64,000 bases of DNA from Rhodanobacteraceae bacterium (GCA_004299555.1 SCQU01000021.1:62001-126000), one strand, 5' to 3'; numbered from the stretch's first letter, positions 53,297-62,990 are shown. Notes: generated by a model from the sequence alone, not told the origin. Numbers and translations are program-made.

Positions 53297-56200
53297 TTAC
53301 GCGGCCTTGGCCCTGACGGCAAGCGCATCCAGCAGCTCGGCCGCCATGCGCAGGCGGTCGGCAGGTTCCGGCAGCTCCAAAGTGACGCGCAATTTGTCTT
53401 GCCCGTCAAACTTGTAGACGTGCGGCTGCCGCTGGATGAGGCGGATGATCGTGGCGGGGTCCACGCTGGGGCTCGGGCTAAAGGTGATCCGGCCGCGGCT
53501 GGCACCGAGATCGAGCTTGGTGATTCCAAGCGCCGCCGCCCGGAGTTTCAGGGTTGCGACCGCAAACAGGTTTTTGGTGGCTGCCGGCAGCAAGCCGAAA
53601 CGGTCAATCATTTCCACCTGCAGGTCGCGCAGCGCGGCATCGCTGGTCGCGCCGGCGATGCGCTTGTACAGGGTCAGGCGGGTGTGGACGTCCGGCAGGT
53701 AGTCGTCGGTGATCAGTGCCGGCAGGTGCAATTCCACCTCGGTACCGCGGTCGCCCGCGAGGTCAAAGTCGGGCACCTTGCCCGAGCGCAGCGCGCGCAC
53801 CGCGCGTTCCAGCAGTTCATTGTACAGGGCAAAACCGATGGCCTCGATTTGCCCCGATTGCGCTTCGCCAAGGAGCTCGCCCGCGCCACGGATTTCCATG
53901 TCATGCGTGGCAAGCGTGAAGCCGGCACCGAGTTCTTCCAGGGACTCCAGCGCGGCCAGGCGCTTTTCCGCGTCGGCGGTCATCGCCTTCCGGTCGGGCA
54001 CGATCAGGTATGCGTAGGCGCGATGGTGCGAGCGGCCGACGCGGCCACGCAGCTGGTGCAACTGGGCGAGACCGAAATGGTCGGCGTGGTCGATCACGAT
54101 GGTGTTGGCGGTCGGGACGTCGATGCCGGATTCGATGATGGTCGTACACACCAGCACGTTGAAGCGCTGGCGGTGGAAATCCAGCATCGTGCGGCCCAGT
54201 TCCTGCGCGCCCATCTGGCCGTGGGCGACGCGGATGCGTGCATCGGGAACCAGTTCCGCCAGTTCGCGTGCCGTGCGCTGGATGGTGTCGATGGAATTGT
54301 GCAGGAAATACACCTGGCCGCCGCGCGCCAGCTCGCGCTGGAATGCCTCGCGGATCAGGGCCGGGTCGTACCGGGCGATCAGGGTCTTGACCGCCATGCG
54401 GGCAGCCGGCGGGGTGGCGATGATCGACAGGTCCCGCATGCCGCTCATGGCCATGTTGAGCGTCCGCGGGATCGGCGTCGCGGTCAGCGTCAGCAGGTCG
54501 ACCTCGGCGCGCAGCTGTTTCAGGCGTTCCTTGTGGCGTACACCGAAGCGCTGCTCCTCGTCCACGATCACGAGGCCGAGATCCTTGAACTTGATGTTCG
54601 GCTGCAGCAGCTTGTGGGTGCCGACCACGATGTCCAGACGCCCGTCGGCGAGCCGCTGGAGCGCCCCCTCGACATCCGCCTTGGCGCGAAAGCGCGACAG
54701 CAATTCGACCTTGATCGGAAAATTGCTCAAGCGGTCGCGGAAGCTGTCAAAGTGCTGCTGCGCGAGCAGGGTGGTCGGGACCAGCACCGCAACCTGCTTG
54801 CCGGCGCTGGCGGCCGCGACGGCAGCACGCAACGCGACTTCCGTCTTGCCAAAGCCGACATCGCCACAGACCACGCGGTCCATCGGCTGCGGCGCGGCAA
54901 GGTCGGCCAGCACGGCGTCGATCGCGGCCTGTTGGTCGGGGGTCTCCTCAAATGCAAATCCCTCCGCGAAGCGTGCGACCAGCGCCCGGTCGTAATTGAT
55001 CGCGTGACCCTGACGCGCCGCGCGCTGGGCGTGGATGGCGAGGAGTTCGGCGGCCGCGTCCCGCACTTTCTCGGCGGCCTTGCGCTTGGCACGGTCCCAG
55101 GCCTCGCTGCTGAGCGAGTGCAGCGGCGCGTGCTCGGGGTCGGCGCCGCTGTATCGGTTCACCAGCGCGAGCTGCGCCACCGGCACGTACAGCTTGTCGC
55201 CGTGCGCGTATTCGATCGCGAGGAACTCGCCCTGCGTGCCACCCACTTCGAGCGGGACCAGGCCCAGGTAACGGCCCACGCCATGGTCGGCGTGCACGAT
55301 CGGCGCGCCGATTTCAAGCTCGGTCAGATCGCGCAGGATGGCCTCGGGGTCGCGATCGGCCACCTGGCGGCGCCGGCGCTCGCTGCGTGCGCGTTCACCT
55401 GCGTACTCGTGTTCCGTGATCACCGCGACCGGCGGCTGGGCCAGGACGAACCCGCGGTCGAGGGGTGCCACGGCAATCCATGGTTGCGGCGAGGCCGCTG
55501 TTGCTGCGCCGCCGTCCGCGGACGCCACCGGGTGCATGAAGGCCTGCCAGGAGTCCACCGGTACCGGCTGCAGGCCGCCCGCGCGCAGCTGTTCCAGCAG
55601 CGTCTCGCGCCGCCCCGGCGAATCGGTCGTAAGCAACACGCGCTGGTCGCGGTGAGCCGCCATCCACGTCGAAAGGCGCTCCGGAAACCCGCCCGCGGCG
55701 GTCACGGCTACGGAAAAATCGGGCGCCGCGCTCGTGCGGGTATCGGCAGCGCGAAGGTCCCCCGTTGCCACCAGGTCGGTGCGCAACACCTGGTTCAGGC
55801 GCTCGCGCAGCGCTTGCGGCGGCAGGTACAACTCCGCTGGTGGCAGGATCGGGCGTTCAAGGTCGTGCGCACGCTGGTCGTAGCGCTCGTTGGCCTGTTG
55901 CCAGAAGCGCTCGGCGGCGTCCAGCGAGCCGTTGCCAAGCACAAAGAGCGCATCGCCGCCGAGGTAATCGAACAGCGTTTCGGTGGTGTCGAAAAACAGT
56001 GGCAGGTAATACTCGATGCCGCCCGGCGTCACGCCTTGTTTCATGTCCTGGTACACCGGGCAGCGCCGTACATCGATCGGAAAGCGTTCGCGCAAGCGGT
56101 CGCGGAATGCGCGCGTGGCCTCGTCGGTCAACGGAAACTCATGGGCGGGCAACAGGCTGACGGCATCGACCTGGTGCAGGGAGCGCTGCGTTTCGGGATC

Positions 56201-56794
56201 GAAGGCGCGGATCGATTCCACCGCGTCGTCGAACAGCTCGATGCGGTAGGGCACGGGTGACCCCATCGGGAAAATGTCCAGCAGCGCGCCGCGTACCGCG
56301 AACTCGCCGTGCTCGCCCACCTGTGGAACGTGGCGGTAGCCGCAGGCTTCAAGGCGGCGCTGTTCGTCGGCCAGGGTCAGCCGGTCGCCGCGGGCGACCG
56401 CCAACCCGCTGCCCGCGATGTGGCTGCGGGGGGCGAGGCGCTGCATCAAGGTTGCCGCCGGCACCACCAATATGCCCTTGCGGGTCGTGGGCAGCTTATA
56501 GAGGGTGGCGATGCGTTGCGATACGAGGCGCGGATGCGGTGCAAACAGATCGTAGGGCAGCGTTTCCCAGTCGGGGAAATGCAGAACCGGAAGACCGCCG
56601 GCGAAGAAGGCGAGTTCTCCGCGCAGCGCACGGGCCGCACGGCTGTCGGCGGTCACCGCCACCAGAACGCCGTCGCGCTCGCGTGCCGCGGCGCAGAGCA
56701 ACAACGCCAAGGAGGCGCCATCAGGCTCGCGCCAGTCGCGTTGCTGACCGGCCTGTTTGGGCAGCGGTGGAATGGGAATGGAAGGGGAAGTCAT
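53297..56794 (-). CDS. mfd: Transcription-repair coupling factor Mfd
   Basis: Mfd removes RNA polymerase stalled at DNA damage and recruits UvrA. The 1165 residues show the UvrB-like N-terminal domains (LHFPDWETLPYDLFAPHP), the polymerase-interaction domain (IVHADHGVGRYLGL) and the translocase motifs GDVGFGKTEVALRAA, LVPTTLLAQQH, DEEQRFGVRHKERLK and LTATPIPRTLNMAMSG. The RecG-like TRG region and the C-terminal TRCF domain follow. The ATG at 56794 is used; the longer frame begins with TTG. An Slp lipoprotein gene lies just upstream on the same strand. Confidence 0.96.
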   Translation of the reverse strand: MTSPSIPIPPLPKQAGQQRDWREPDGASLALLLCAAARERDGVLVAVTADSRAARALRGELAFFAGGLPVLHFPDWETLPYDLFAPHPRLVSQRIATLYKLPTTRKGILVVPAATLMQRLAPRSHIAGSGLAVARGDRLTLADEQRRLEACGYRHVPQVGEHGEFAVRGALLDIFPMGSPVPYRIELFDDAVESIRAFDPETQRSLHQVDAVSLLPAHEFPLTDEATRAFRDRLRERFPIDVRRCPVYQDMKQGVTPGGIEYYLPLFFDTTETLFDYLGGDALFVLGNGSLDAAERFWQQANERYDQRAHDLERPILPPAELYLPPQALRERLNQVLRTDLVATGDLRAADTRTSAAPDFSVAVTAAGGFPERLSTWMAAHRDQRVLLTTDSPGRRETLLEQLRAGGLQPVPVDSWQAFMHPVASADGGAATAASPQPWIAVAPLDRGFVLAQPPVAVITEHEYAGERARSERRRRQVADRDPEAILRDLTELEIGAPIVHADHGVGRYLGLVPLEVGGTQGEFLAIEYAHGDKLYVPVAQLALVNRYSGADPEHAPLHSLSSEAWDRAKRKAAEKVRDAAAELLAIHAQRAARQGHAINYDRALVARFAEGFAFEETPDQQAAIDAVLADLAAPQPMDRVVCGDVGFGKTEVALRAAVAAASAGKQVAVLVPTTLLAQQHFDSFRDRLSNFPIKVELLSRFRAKADVEGALQRLADGRLDIVVGTHKLLQPNIKFKDLGLVIVDEEQRFGVRHKERLKQLRAEVDLLTLTATPIPRTLNMAMSGMRDLSIIATPPAARMAVKTLIARYDPALIREAFQRELARGGQVYFLHNSIDTIQRTARELAELVPDARIRVAHGQMGAQELGRTMLDFHRQRFNVLVCTTIIESGIDVPTANTIVIDHADHFGLAQLHQLRGRVGRSHHRAYAYLIVPDRKAMTADAEKRLAALESLEELGAGFTLATHDMEIRGAGELLGEAQSGQIEAIGFALYNELLERAVRALRSGKVPDFDLAGDRGTEVELHLPALITDDYLPDVHTRLTLYKRIAGATSDAALRDLQVEMIDRFGLLPAATKNLFAVATLKLRAAALGITKLDLGASRGRITFSPSPSVDPATIIRLIQRQPHVYKFDGQDKLRVTLELPEPADRLRMAAELLDALAVRAKAA

Positions 56795-56884
56795 GTCCGC
56801 GATAAACACGCCAAGGCGTTGCCGCGGCGCGTCAGGCGCCTCAGCAAAATCCGCAATCGGCAATTTTACCAGTGGCGTGGCCGC

Positions 56885-57403
56885 TCAGTGGATCCAGCCG
56901 CCGACGCCGACGCCGAGGCTGATGTTGGGATGACCCTGGCGCATTTCGGCCGCGGTCCAGTGGTGGATCGCCGCACCGTGAACCACCGTGAATGTGTAGG
57001 GGGCTTGTCCGACGGTACCACTGCGGGTGCCGGCGAGGGTTCCGCGCAGGGTCACCAGTGAGCCGTCCGGAAAGTTCATGGGTTCCACGAAGCCCGGCAT
57101 GATGGCGATGAAGCGGCCGGTTGGGGGCTGCCCAGGACGCGGCCGTTGCGATGCGTCGAGCGGGTAGGCGAGCACTTCAAGTTCGCTGTGATCGGTAAAG
57201 TTCTGCAGCGACACCACGCGGCCGCCCCACACCACCTGCAGGTCGCGGAAGTTGGCGGGTGCGGTGGCGACCTGTGCCGGGGTGGCGGCGACGAAGGATC
57301 CCGCGGTGGTCTTGTAGATCGGCGCGGGCGCGCACGCGGCCAGCAGCCCTGGCAACAGCAGTGCGAGCACCGGGAATGGTTGCAACCAGCGAAGCTTGCG
57401 CAT
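56885..57403 (-). CDS. Slp-family outer membrane lipoprotein
   Basis: The 172-residue protein has a lipoprotein signal with lipobox LLAAC near residues 20-24. The Slp domain follows: APANFRDLQVVWGGRVVSLQNF, TELEVLAYPLD-like SELEVLAYPLDASQRP, GRFIAIMPGFVEPMNFPDGSLVTLRGTL. E. coli Slp is induced by starvation and acid. The ATG at 57403 starts directly at the signal peptide. It lies 91 bases upstream of mfd. Confidence 0.9.
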   Translation of the reverse strand: MRKLRWLQPFPVLALLLPGLLAACAPAPIYKTTAGSFVAATPAQVATAPANFRDLQVVWGGRVVSLQNFTDHSELEVLAYPLDASQRPRPGQPPTGRFIAIMPGFVEPMNFPDGSLVTLRGTLAGTRSGTVGQAPYTFTVVHGAAIHHWTAAEMRQGHPNISLGVGVGGWIH

Positions 57404-57477
57404 CGGTGAGCGGCCTGTACAGGGGTGCGGCCGAGCATAGCGAAAAAACGCCAGGCCGGCAGCGCACCGGCGGCCGC

Positions 57478-58320
57478 TCACTTGCCGCGCAGCCAGAAAA
57501 CGCGTTCGGAAGCCTGCGGTGACTGGGCCAGCACCGTGCGCAACGCCGGCAACAACGCCCGCAGGCCGTGGTCCAGCTTCCATGGCGGGTTGGCGATCAG
57601 CATGCCACACCCGTTGAGGCGCAGCGGCGAGTCGTCGGGCTGCACCAGCATTTCGGCAACCAGTACCCGGTCGAACGGGCCACTCGCCAGCTGGCGGTGG
57701 AATGGCGTGACGACGCGCCCCGACTTGATGGGATACCACACCGCATAGACGCCCTGCGGCCAGCGCAGGTGTGCCTGGGCCAACGCGGCTTCGATGGCCG
57801 CGAAATCGTCATCTTGAACTTCGAACGGCGGATCGATCAGCACCAGGCCGCGTTTTTCCGCCGGCGGCAGCAAGGCGTACAGCGCCGCGTAGCCGTCACG
57901 GACGTGGACGTGCGCGCGCCGGTCGCGCCGCAGCAATCCGCGCAAGGCCGTGGCTTCGCGCTCCTGGGTCTCGCACAGTATCAAACGGTCCTCGGCGCGC
58001 AGCGCGTGTGCGGCCAGCAGCGGTGATCCAGGGTAATGGCGTGATGCGTCGTCCGGGTGCAGTTCGCGGATCGCCGCGAGGTACCGCTGCAGGGGCACAG
58101 CCGGGTGCGCAACAGCGAGCATGCGGCCGATGCCGTTGTGCCACTCGCCGGTGCGCGTCGCCTCGGGCGCGTCGAGGGCGTAGGAACCGCGACCCGCGTG
58201 GGTGTCGAAGTAGCACAACGGCTTGGCTTTCGCCGTCAACGCGTCCAGCAGCAAAAGCAGGATCGCGTGCTTGAAAACGTCCGCAAAATTGCCGGCATGA
58301 AAGGCGTGACGGTAGTTCAT
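57478..58320 (-). CDS. rlmJ: 23S rRNA (adenine2030-N6)-methyltransferase
   Basis: RlmJ adds a methyl group to A2030 of 23S rRNA. The 280 residues open MNYRHAFHAGNFADVFKH, the family signature. CYFDTHAGRGSY forms the SAM pocket, LVLIDPPFEVQDDDF holds the DPPF catalytic motif, and GCGMLIANPPW follows. Length is the same as the E. coli enzyme. It lies 74 bases upstream of the Slp gene. Confidence 0.96.
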   Translation of the reverse strand: MNYRHAFHAGNFADVFKHAILLLLLDALTAKAKPLCYFDTHAGRGSYALDAPEATRTGEWHNGIGRMLAVAHPAVPLQRYLAAIRELHPDDASRHYPGSPLLAAHALRAEDRLILCETQEREATALRGLLRRDRRAHVHVRDGYAALYALLPPAEKRGLVLIDPPFEVQDDDFAAIEAALAQAHLRWPQGVYAVWYPIKSGRVVTPFHRQLASGPFDRVLVAEMLVQPDDSPLRLNGCGMLIANPPWKLDHGLRALLPALRTVLAQSPQASERVFWLRGK

Positions 58321-58372
58321 CGGGCTCCTGACTGGCCGCGCAAGTATAGGCGGCCCGTCCGGCCCGGCCGGT

Positions 58373-59542
58373 TCAGGCTCTGGCGGTCACGCGCCCGCGC
58401 ACCAGCAGCGGCCCGATCACGGCCAGGTAGACCACGTAGGCAATGAACCACGCGGCAGCGGCCCAGACCCAACCGGTGGGGCGGTTGATGCCGAGTCGCA
58501 AAACCGCAGCGACCGTCGGCAGCACAAACATGACCGCGAGCGTGAGGTTGGCCTTGATCGGAACTCCGCTATGGCCCTGTGCGACGCGCACCATCATGCC
58601 GAGCGACAGGGTGCCGAGGGCCCCGACGGTGATGCCGTGCAGCGTGTCCAGTGCCGGCATCTGGAACGCCCCGACCAGAGCCAGACCCCGTATGGCCAGG
58701 CCGATGGACAGCCACAGGTAGCCAAGGTGCAGCACCCACAGCATCGGGTCGTGCCACGCGCGCCAGCCGCGCCAGCCGAGCAATCGAACCAGCGCAAGCA
58801 CGGCAACTACCAGCATCAGGCCGCCCCGCGGCAGGTTGGAGGCGCCAAACAAGCCACACAAAAGGACCAGCGCGCCGCCGCCGTTCACCGCCCAGATCAG
58901 GTATCGGTTGACCCACATCGTGTGGTCGTGGAGCTTGCGGCCGGTGAAAAACGGGATCACGCGGCCGCCAATGGCAAGCATCAGCACCATCAGCAGATCC
59001 ACCGTGCCGATCAGCGCGCGGGTGGGAACGGTGGCGCTGCCCGCGAGCAGGCCCGCGTAAAACGCAATGTCCAGGCCGGCGTAGAACAGCAGGATGCCGA
59101 TCAGGAACGCGTTGCGCTTGTTGTGTGACAGCCACAGCACGCGGCCCACCAGGAGTACCAGGCCGAACAGGTAGCCGACGTCGAACAGCGCACCTACCCA
59201 AAATGGCAGCCGCGACAGCAGCAGCAGGCGGGCGATGACCCAAACGGCGGTCAACAGCAAGAGGCCTGGCCGTGAGGTCGTGGCAATGCCCGTCCAGTTG
59301 GCCGACGCCGTCAGCAGGAACCCGCCCACCAGCGCGCTGGCGAAGCCGTAGAGCATCGTGTGGGCGTGCCAGTAGAGCGGGTTTTCAAGCGTGTGCGGCG
59401 GCAGCCAGCCGTAGTGCAGGAAAATGCCCCACGCCAGCATCCCCAGGCTCGCCGCCAGCGCGGCGCAGAAAAACAGCGGACGGAACGGGTGCAGTGGTGG
59501 GCGCGCAGGCCGGGTGACTGGTTCCGCAGTAGCGGCAGACAT
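58373..59542 (-). CDS. NnrS family membrane protein
   Basis: The 389-residue protein has about twelve membrane helices and the NnrS signatures HPFRPLFFCAALAASLGMLAW, NPLYWHAHTMLYGFASALVGGFLLTA and GGRVIPFFTGRKL. Members bind haem and copper and protect against nitric oxide in Vibrio; other denitrification genes are not in the window. The ATG at 59542 gives the family start. It is 52 bases upstream of rlmJ. Confidence 0.92.
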   Translation of the reverse strand: MSAATAEPVTRPARPPLHPFRPLFFCAALAASLGMLAWGIFLHYGWLPPHTLENPLYWHAHTMLYGFASALVGGFLLTASANWTGIATTSRPGLLLLTAVWVIARLLLLSRLPFWVGALFDVGYLFGLVLLVGRVLWLSHNKRNAFLIGILLFYAGLDIAFYAGLLAGSATVPTRALIGTVDLLMVLMLAIGGRVIPFFTGRKLHDHTMWVNRYLIWAVNGGGALVLLCGLFGASNLPRGGLMLVVAVLALVRLLGWRGWRAWHDPMLWVLHLGYLWLSIGLAIRGLALVGAFQMPALDTLHGITVGALGTLSLGMMVRVAQGHSGVPIKANLTLAVMFVLPTVAAVLRLGINRPTGWVWAAAAWFIAYVVYLAVIGPLLVRGRVTARA

Positions 59543-59635
59543 GGGCTGTCCGGAGGGTGGGTAAGGCGTGCATGATGATAATCCATCGGCGCTGCAGCCA
59601 TGATGCGCATCAAAGGGCAACGGCGTGCGGCTGTG

Positions 59636-60064
59636 TCAACCCGGCCTGGTGGCGATGGCGCCACCGAATGCGATGCAGGCGTAACACGCGACCCCGCGCG
59701 CCCGCCAATGCCCGCAGGCGTGGCGAAGGACATCGCACAGGGTGTCAAAGTCGCCGCCCGACGCGGCGTAAAGGGATCCTGCGTGGTCCAACAGCCAGGC
59801 GTACCCCGACGCGGTTGGCAGCCACGCAAGATCGGCGAGGCAGTCGGCGAGGCCATCCCAGTTGTGGCCAAACGTGGCGGGAAAGTCCAGCATCGCGGCG
59901 ACGCGCCGCAGCAGGTCGCCCTTGTCGGCACAGCCGAGCAGCGACGCGCGGCGCACCAACAGGCCGCGTGCGTGCGCCGCGGCGTTCAGTGCGTCAAGAT
60001 CGGCCGGCGTCGCGATCCAGAGGCCACCTTGACCCGGATCGTCCAGGTTGATGGGTGAGGTCAT
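59636..60064 (-). CDS. Barstar-family protein (RNase inhibitor fold)
   Basis: The 142-residue product matches barstar: a long first helix, FPATFGHNWDGLADCLADLAWLP with the conserved NWDGLxDxL pattern and YAWLLDHAGSL. Barstar proteins block barnase-type ribonucleases, and many bacteria carry such genes without a nearby toxin. None is visible here. Its ATG overlaps the dacB stop by four bases, an unusual partner; the coupling is probably incidental, but see findings. Confidence 0.88.
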   Translation of the reverse strand: MTSPINLDDPGQGGLWIATPADLDALNAAAHARGLLVRRASLLGCADKGDLLRRVAAMLDFPATFGHNWDGLADCLADLAWLPTASGYAWLLDHAGSLYAASGGDFDTLCDVLRHACGHWRARGVACYACIAFGGAIATRPG

Positions 60065-61728
60065 GGCGGTGGCGTGAAGCTGCGGTAGCGGTCGGCGGTG
60101 TAGTGGTAGACCTTCGGCGGATTGCCGCCCGGGATGATCCGCTGCCCCCCACGCGTGCGGGCGTCTTGGGCTCCGTGCTGTGCCAGCATTTTTGCGATGG
60201 CATCCAGCGCGTGCTTGGGCGCCGGCGCCTGCGGGTATTCCCGGGCAGCTTCCCAGCGCGGGTAGCGATTGAGCATGATCGAGAACACCAGGTGCTCGCC
60301 CGCGGCGTCGGTGACAAAGCCGGTCAGCGTGTAATCGTGGCTGAGGGTGCCGGTCTTGGCCTGCAGGTTGTCGGTGGCAGCGCCGTCGCGGAAACGGTGT
60401 TCAAGCGTGCCATCGACACCGGCAACCGGCAGCGCGTTGCGCAGGTCCGGGCCCCACGGTTGGGTCTGCGTCCAGCTGAGCCACTGTACCAATGCGTTGG
60501 GCGTGACCAGGTCGCGGCGCGCAAGCCCGCTGCCTTCGCTGAGCAACGCCGCACCTGGCGGTATGCCGGCGCGGCCGAGCAAACCCCGCAGCGCGCAGCG
60601 TGCCCAGTTCGAGCTGGTGTCCGGCCTGCGCGATTGGCCGCAGGCGTTGCGCTGGGCCGCGACTACGCCGACCTGCAACCACAACGCCTGCGCGTACAGG
60701 TTGTCGGAGTGCTTCAGCGTGTGGTCGATGAGGCTCGCGACCGTTGGCGAATCGATGCTGATGATCGGCCGCGTGGTGGACTGCGTGAGCGCCGGGTCGG
60801 CCTGCGGCCAGTGCAGCACCGTCACCTTGCCACCGAGCCTGATGTCGCGGCGTGCCAGTGCCTGGCGCAGCGTCCTGGCGGCGGTGCGTGCGGGATCGGG
60901 CAGCGACAGCACATAGGTATGCCGCTGGCTGCGCCCGGGCAACGCACCGCTGGCGAACAGCGTTGCCGAGCCAACCGGGCGGAACAGGCTAAGCGTGGTG
61001 CCGCTGGCCTCGGAAGTCTGGTTGACGACCTGTACCTGTGCCGCATCGGGAGTCACGCTGAGGCTGCAGCAACGACGCCTCTCGCGGGTTACAGACACTT
61101 TCATCAGGTTGCCGCCAACGTCAAGGGCCGAGGGCGCTGCGCCGTACCAGGTCTGCAGGTCGTTCGCCTCCCACCCGGCGCCGATGGTTGGCCCTGAAAA
61201 GTAGGTTGCGTCCGCGATCAGGTTGCCCTCGACGCGGTGCACGCCAAGCTCTGCGAGTGCCGCGGCCATGCGCCCGGCCCAGTCGGGCGATCCCTCGGAG
61301 GTACCCAGCGATGGATCGCCGCGGCCGTACAGGATCAGGTCGCCGCGCAGCGTGCCGTTGGCGCTTACGCGGGCGCTGGTGGCGTACAGGGTCGTTGCGA
61401 TGCGCGTCTGGTTGCCGAGTTCGGCCAGGGCCATCGCAGCGGTGAAAAGCTTGGCCGTGGAGGCCGGCACGAACAGGCGATCGGCGTTGTGGGTGTAAAG
61501 CACCTTGCCGGTATCCAGCGAGCGCACCGCGATACCCCAGTCGGCGCGCGCGAATTGCGGTTGCGCAATGTAGTCGTCGATTTGTTGTTGCAGGCCGGGG
61601 GCTGCGGCCGGGGCTTGTGCGTTGGCCGTGCTGGCAACGCCCGCCAGTACCGTGCACAGCAGCCAGCAGGGGAGCGCGCCGGGCAGCCTGCGTGACGTCC
61701 CACTGCTGCGGTTTGGCGCGTGGCTCAT
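60061..61728 (-). CDS. dacB: D-Ala-D-Ala carboxypeptidase/endopeptidase PBP4
   Basis: DacB is a periplasmic S13 peptidase that trims or cuts peptidoglycan cross-links. The 555 residues have a signal peptide ending ASTANAQA and the three penicillin-binding motifs: SxxK as STAK at 90-93, SxN in HSDNLYAQALWL and KTG in AKTGTLSHDYTLTG. The large inserted domain between the first two motifs, typical of class C PBPs, is present. It overlaps the barstar gene. Confidence 0.95.
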   Translation of the reverse strand: MSHAPNRSSGTSRRLPGALPCWLLCTVLAGVASTANAQAPAAAPGLQQQIDDYIAQPQFARADWGIAVRSLDTGKVLYTHNADRLFVPASTAKLFTAAMALAELGNQTRIATTLYATSARVSANGTLRGDLILYGRGDPSLGTSEGSPDWAGRMAAALAELGVHRVEGNLIADATYFSGPTIGAGWEANDLQTWYGAAPSALDVGGNLMKVSVTRERRRCCSLSVTPDAAQVQVVNQTSEASGTTLSLFRPVGSATLFASGALPGRSQRHTYVLSLPDPARTAARTLRQALARRDIRLGGKVTVLHWPQADPALTQSTTRPIISIDSPTVASLIDHTLKHSDNLYAQALWLQVGVVAAQRNACGQSRRPDTSSNWARCALRGLLGRAGIPPGAALLSEGSGLARRDLVTPNALVQWLSWTQTQPWGPDLRNALPVAGVDGTLEHRFRDGAATDNLQAKTGTLSHDYTLTGFVTDAAGEHLVFSIMLNRYPRWEAAREYPQAPAPKHALDAIAKMLAQHGAQDARTRGGQRIIPGGNPPKVYHYTADRYRSFTPPP

Positions 61729-61829
61729 GCGCTCATTCTGCCATGCGCGTGATGCCCTTCAGGGGTCTTGCGCGCGCGCGTGGATTGGGGCATCGTTGCG
61801 CCTGCAACCCACTGTCGATGGAGCGCAGC

Positions 61830-61931
61830 ATGAAAGGCCTGGAAAAGAAAAAAGAGGGCAAGAAGAAAGCCCAGAAAACGCTGAAGGAAAAGCGCGCCGA
61901 AAAACACGCCAAGAAGTCCGAGAACGCTTGA
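61830..61931 (+). CDS. Small Lys-rich protein
   Basis: A 33-residue protein, MKGLEKKKEGKKKAQK then TLKEKRAEKHAKKSENA, follows a GGAG at good spacing. More than a third of the residues are Lys, with no hydrophobic core, so it should be unstructured and bind nucleic acid or ribosomes if made. I recall similar tiny Lys-rich proteins in other proteobacteria but not a function. A strong hairpin follows the stop. It is too short for most gene callers. Confidence 0.6.
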   Translation: MKGLEKKKEGKKKAQKTLKEKRAEKHAKKSENA

Positions 61932-61947
61932 ATACAGCTGACGGCGT

Positions 61948-61987
61948 GCGCGTCCGTGACGGCTCCGTTGATCCGTCACGGACGCGC
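61948..61987. terminator. Perfect 15-bp hairpin after the Lys-rich gene
   Basis: GCGCGTCCGTGACGG (61948-61962) pairs base for base with 61973-61987 around a 10-base loop. It lies between the convergent Lys-rich and DMT exporter genes and could serve both, though there is no T run. Confidence 0.6.
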
Positions 61988-62018
61988 GCGCCAGCGTTTG
62001 AGCGTAGCCGTATCCCGG

Positions 62019-62945
62019 CTAGCCCTGCTGTTTTGACTCGGCGGCACCCAGTACCGCCGCAGGTGGTTTGACGAGTGCGCGCCGGGTCAGCAGCGGGTGC
62101 ATGCCTACCGCCGCGAGAATGATCGCCACCCCCATGTAGAACCAGCCGTCCAGCTGGTGCTGCTCACCCAGCAGGATGATCGCAAGCACAATCGCGTACA
62201 CGGGTTCGAGGTTGGTCGTCAGCTGCACCGTATAGGCCGACAATTTGCGCAGCACCGCGAGCGCCAGCGCAAACGGCAGCAGCGTGCAGACCAGCGCCAG
62301 CGCCAGCAGCAGCACGGCGTCGTGCAGGCCGGGCAGCACGAAGGTGCCTTCACCGTGCCAGACCACGGTGACCAGCGTCAGGAACAGCGTGGCCGCACCG
62401 AGCTCGACGCAGGTGACGGTCAGCGGCTCGCCTTGTTCGGCCATGCGTTTGTTGAAGGCACCAAACGCCGCGCAAAACAGGGCCGAGAGCACACCCACCG
62501 CGACGCCCAGGCGCATGTCGGCCGGGACCCCGCCGACCACCAGCGCCACCCCGGGGATGACCGCCACCGCCAGCAACAGCTCGCGCGGCTCGAACCGGCG
62601 GCCGGCCACGACCAGCGGTTCGATGACGGCGAGGAATACCGGCGCCAGCGCGATGCACGTCGCGGCAACCGATGCGTTGGCCAGCTTGACCGCCGAGTAG
62701 AACGTCAGCCAGTGCAGCGCGACCAGCACGCCCACGCCGGCGTAGGCGGTCAGCGTGTGGGCGGACATGCCGCGCAGCTCACGCCATACCTTTGGCAGCA
62801 GCAGCAAGGCGGCGGTCACCAGCAACACGCGCCACCACACCAGCTGCAGGGCGGTCAGGGTGATGAGCTTGCCGAGGATGGAAGTGAAACCCCACAGCAG
62901 GACGCAAAAATGCAGCTGCCAGTGGGCACGCGTATTGGCTGACAT
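62019..62945 (-). CDS. EamA/DMT family transporter
   Basis: The 308-residue protein has ten membrane helices in two EamA repeats. The first begins QLHFCVLLWGFTSILGKLITL and the second GVAVGVLSALFCAAFGAFNKRM. The block TTNLEPVYAIVLAIILLGEQ closes the second half, as in RhaT-like exporters. The substrate is unknown. The ATG at 62945 is used, since the longer frame enters the upstream hairpin. Confidence 0.9.
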   Translation of the reverse strand: MSANTRAHWQLHFCVLLWGFTSILGKLITLTALQLVWWRVLLVTAALLLLPKVWRELRGMSAHTLTAYAGVGVLVALHWLTFYSAVKLANASVAATCIALAPVFLAVIEPLVVAGRRFEPRELLLAVAVIPGVALVVGGVPADMRLGVAVGVLSALFCAAFGAFNKRMAEQGEPLTVTCVELGAATLFLTLVTVVWHGEGTFVLPGLHDAVLLLALALVCTLLPFALALAVLRKLSAYTVQLTTNLEPVYAIVLAIILLGEQHQLDGWFYMGVAIILAAVGMHPLLTRRALVKPPAAVLGAAESKQQG

Positions 62946-62965
62946 GACCGGTTGCGCAAAGGAGG

Positions 62966-62990
62966 GCGGCCGCACGAAGTGTGCGGCCGC
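62966..62990 (-). terminator. Hairpin between the APC permease and DMT exporter genes
   Basis: GCGGCCGCAC (62966-62975) pairs perfectly with GTGCGGCCGC (62981-62990) around GAAGT. It lies 38 bases after the permease stop. No T run follows on the minus strand, so termination is only likely. Confidence 0.5.

Noticed and set aside
53276-56260. 994-codon open frame on the plus strand opposite mfd
   Set aside because: It is the mirror of mfd in GC-rich DNA; no known motif, and mfd is complete on the other strand.
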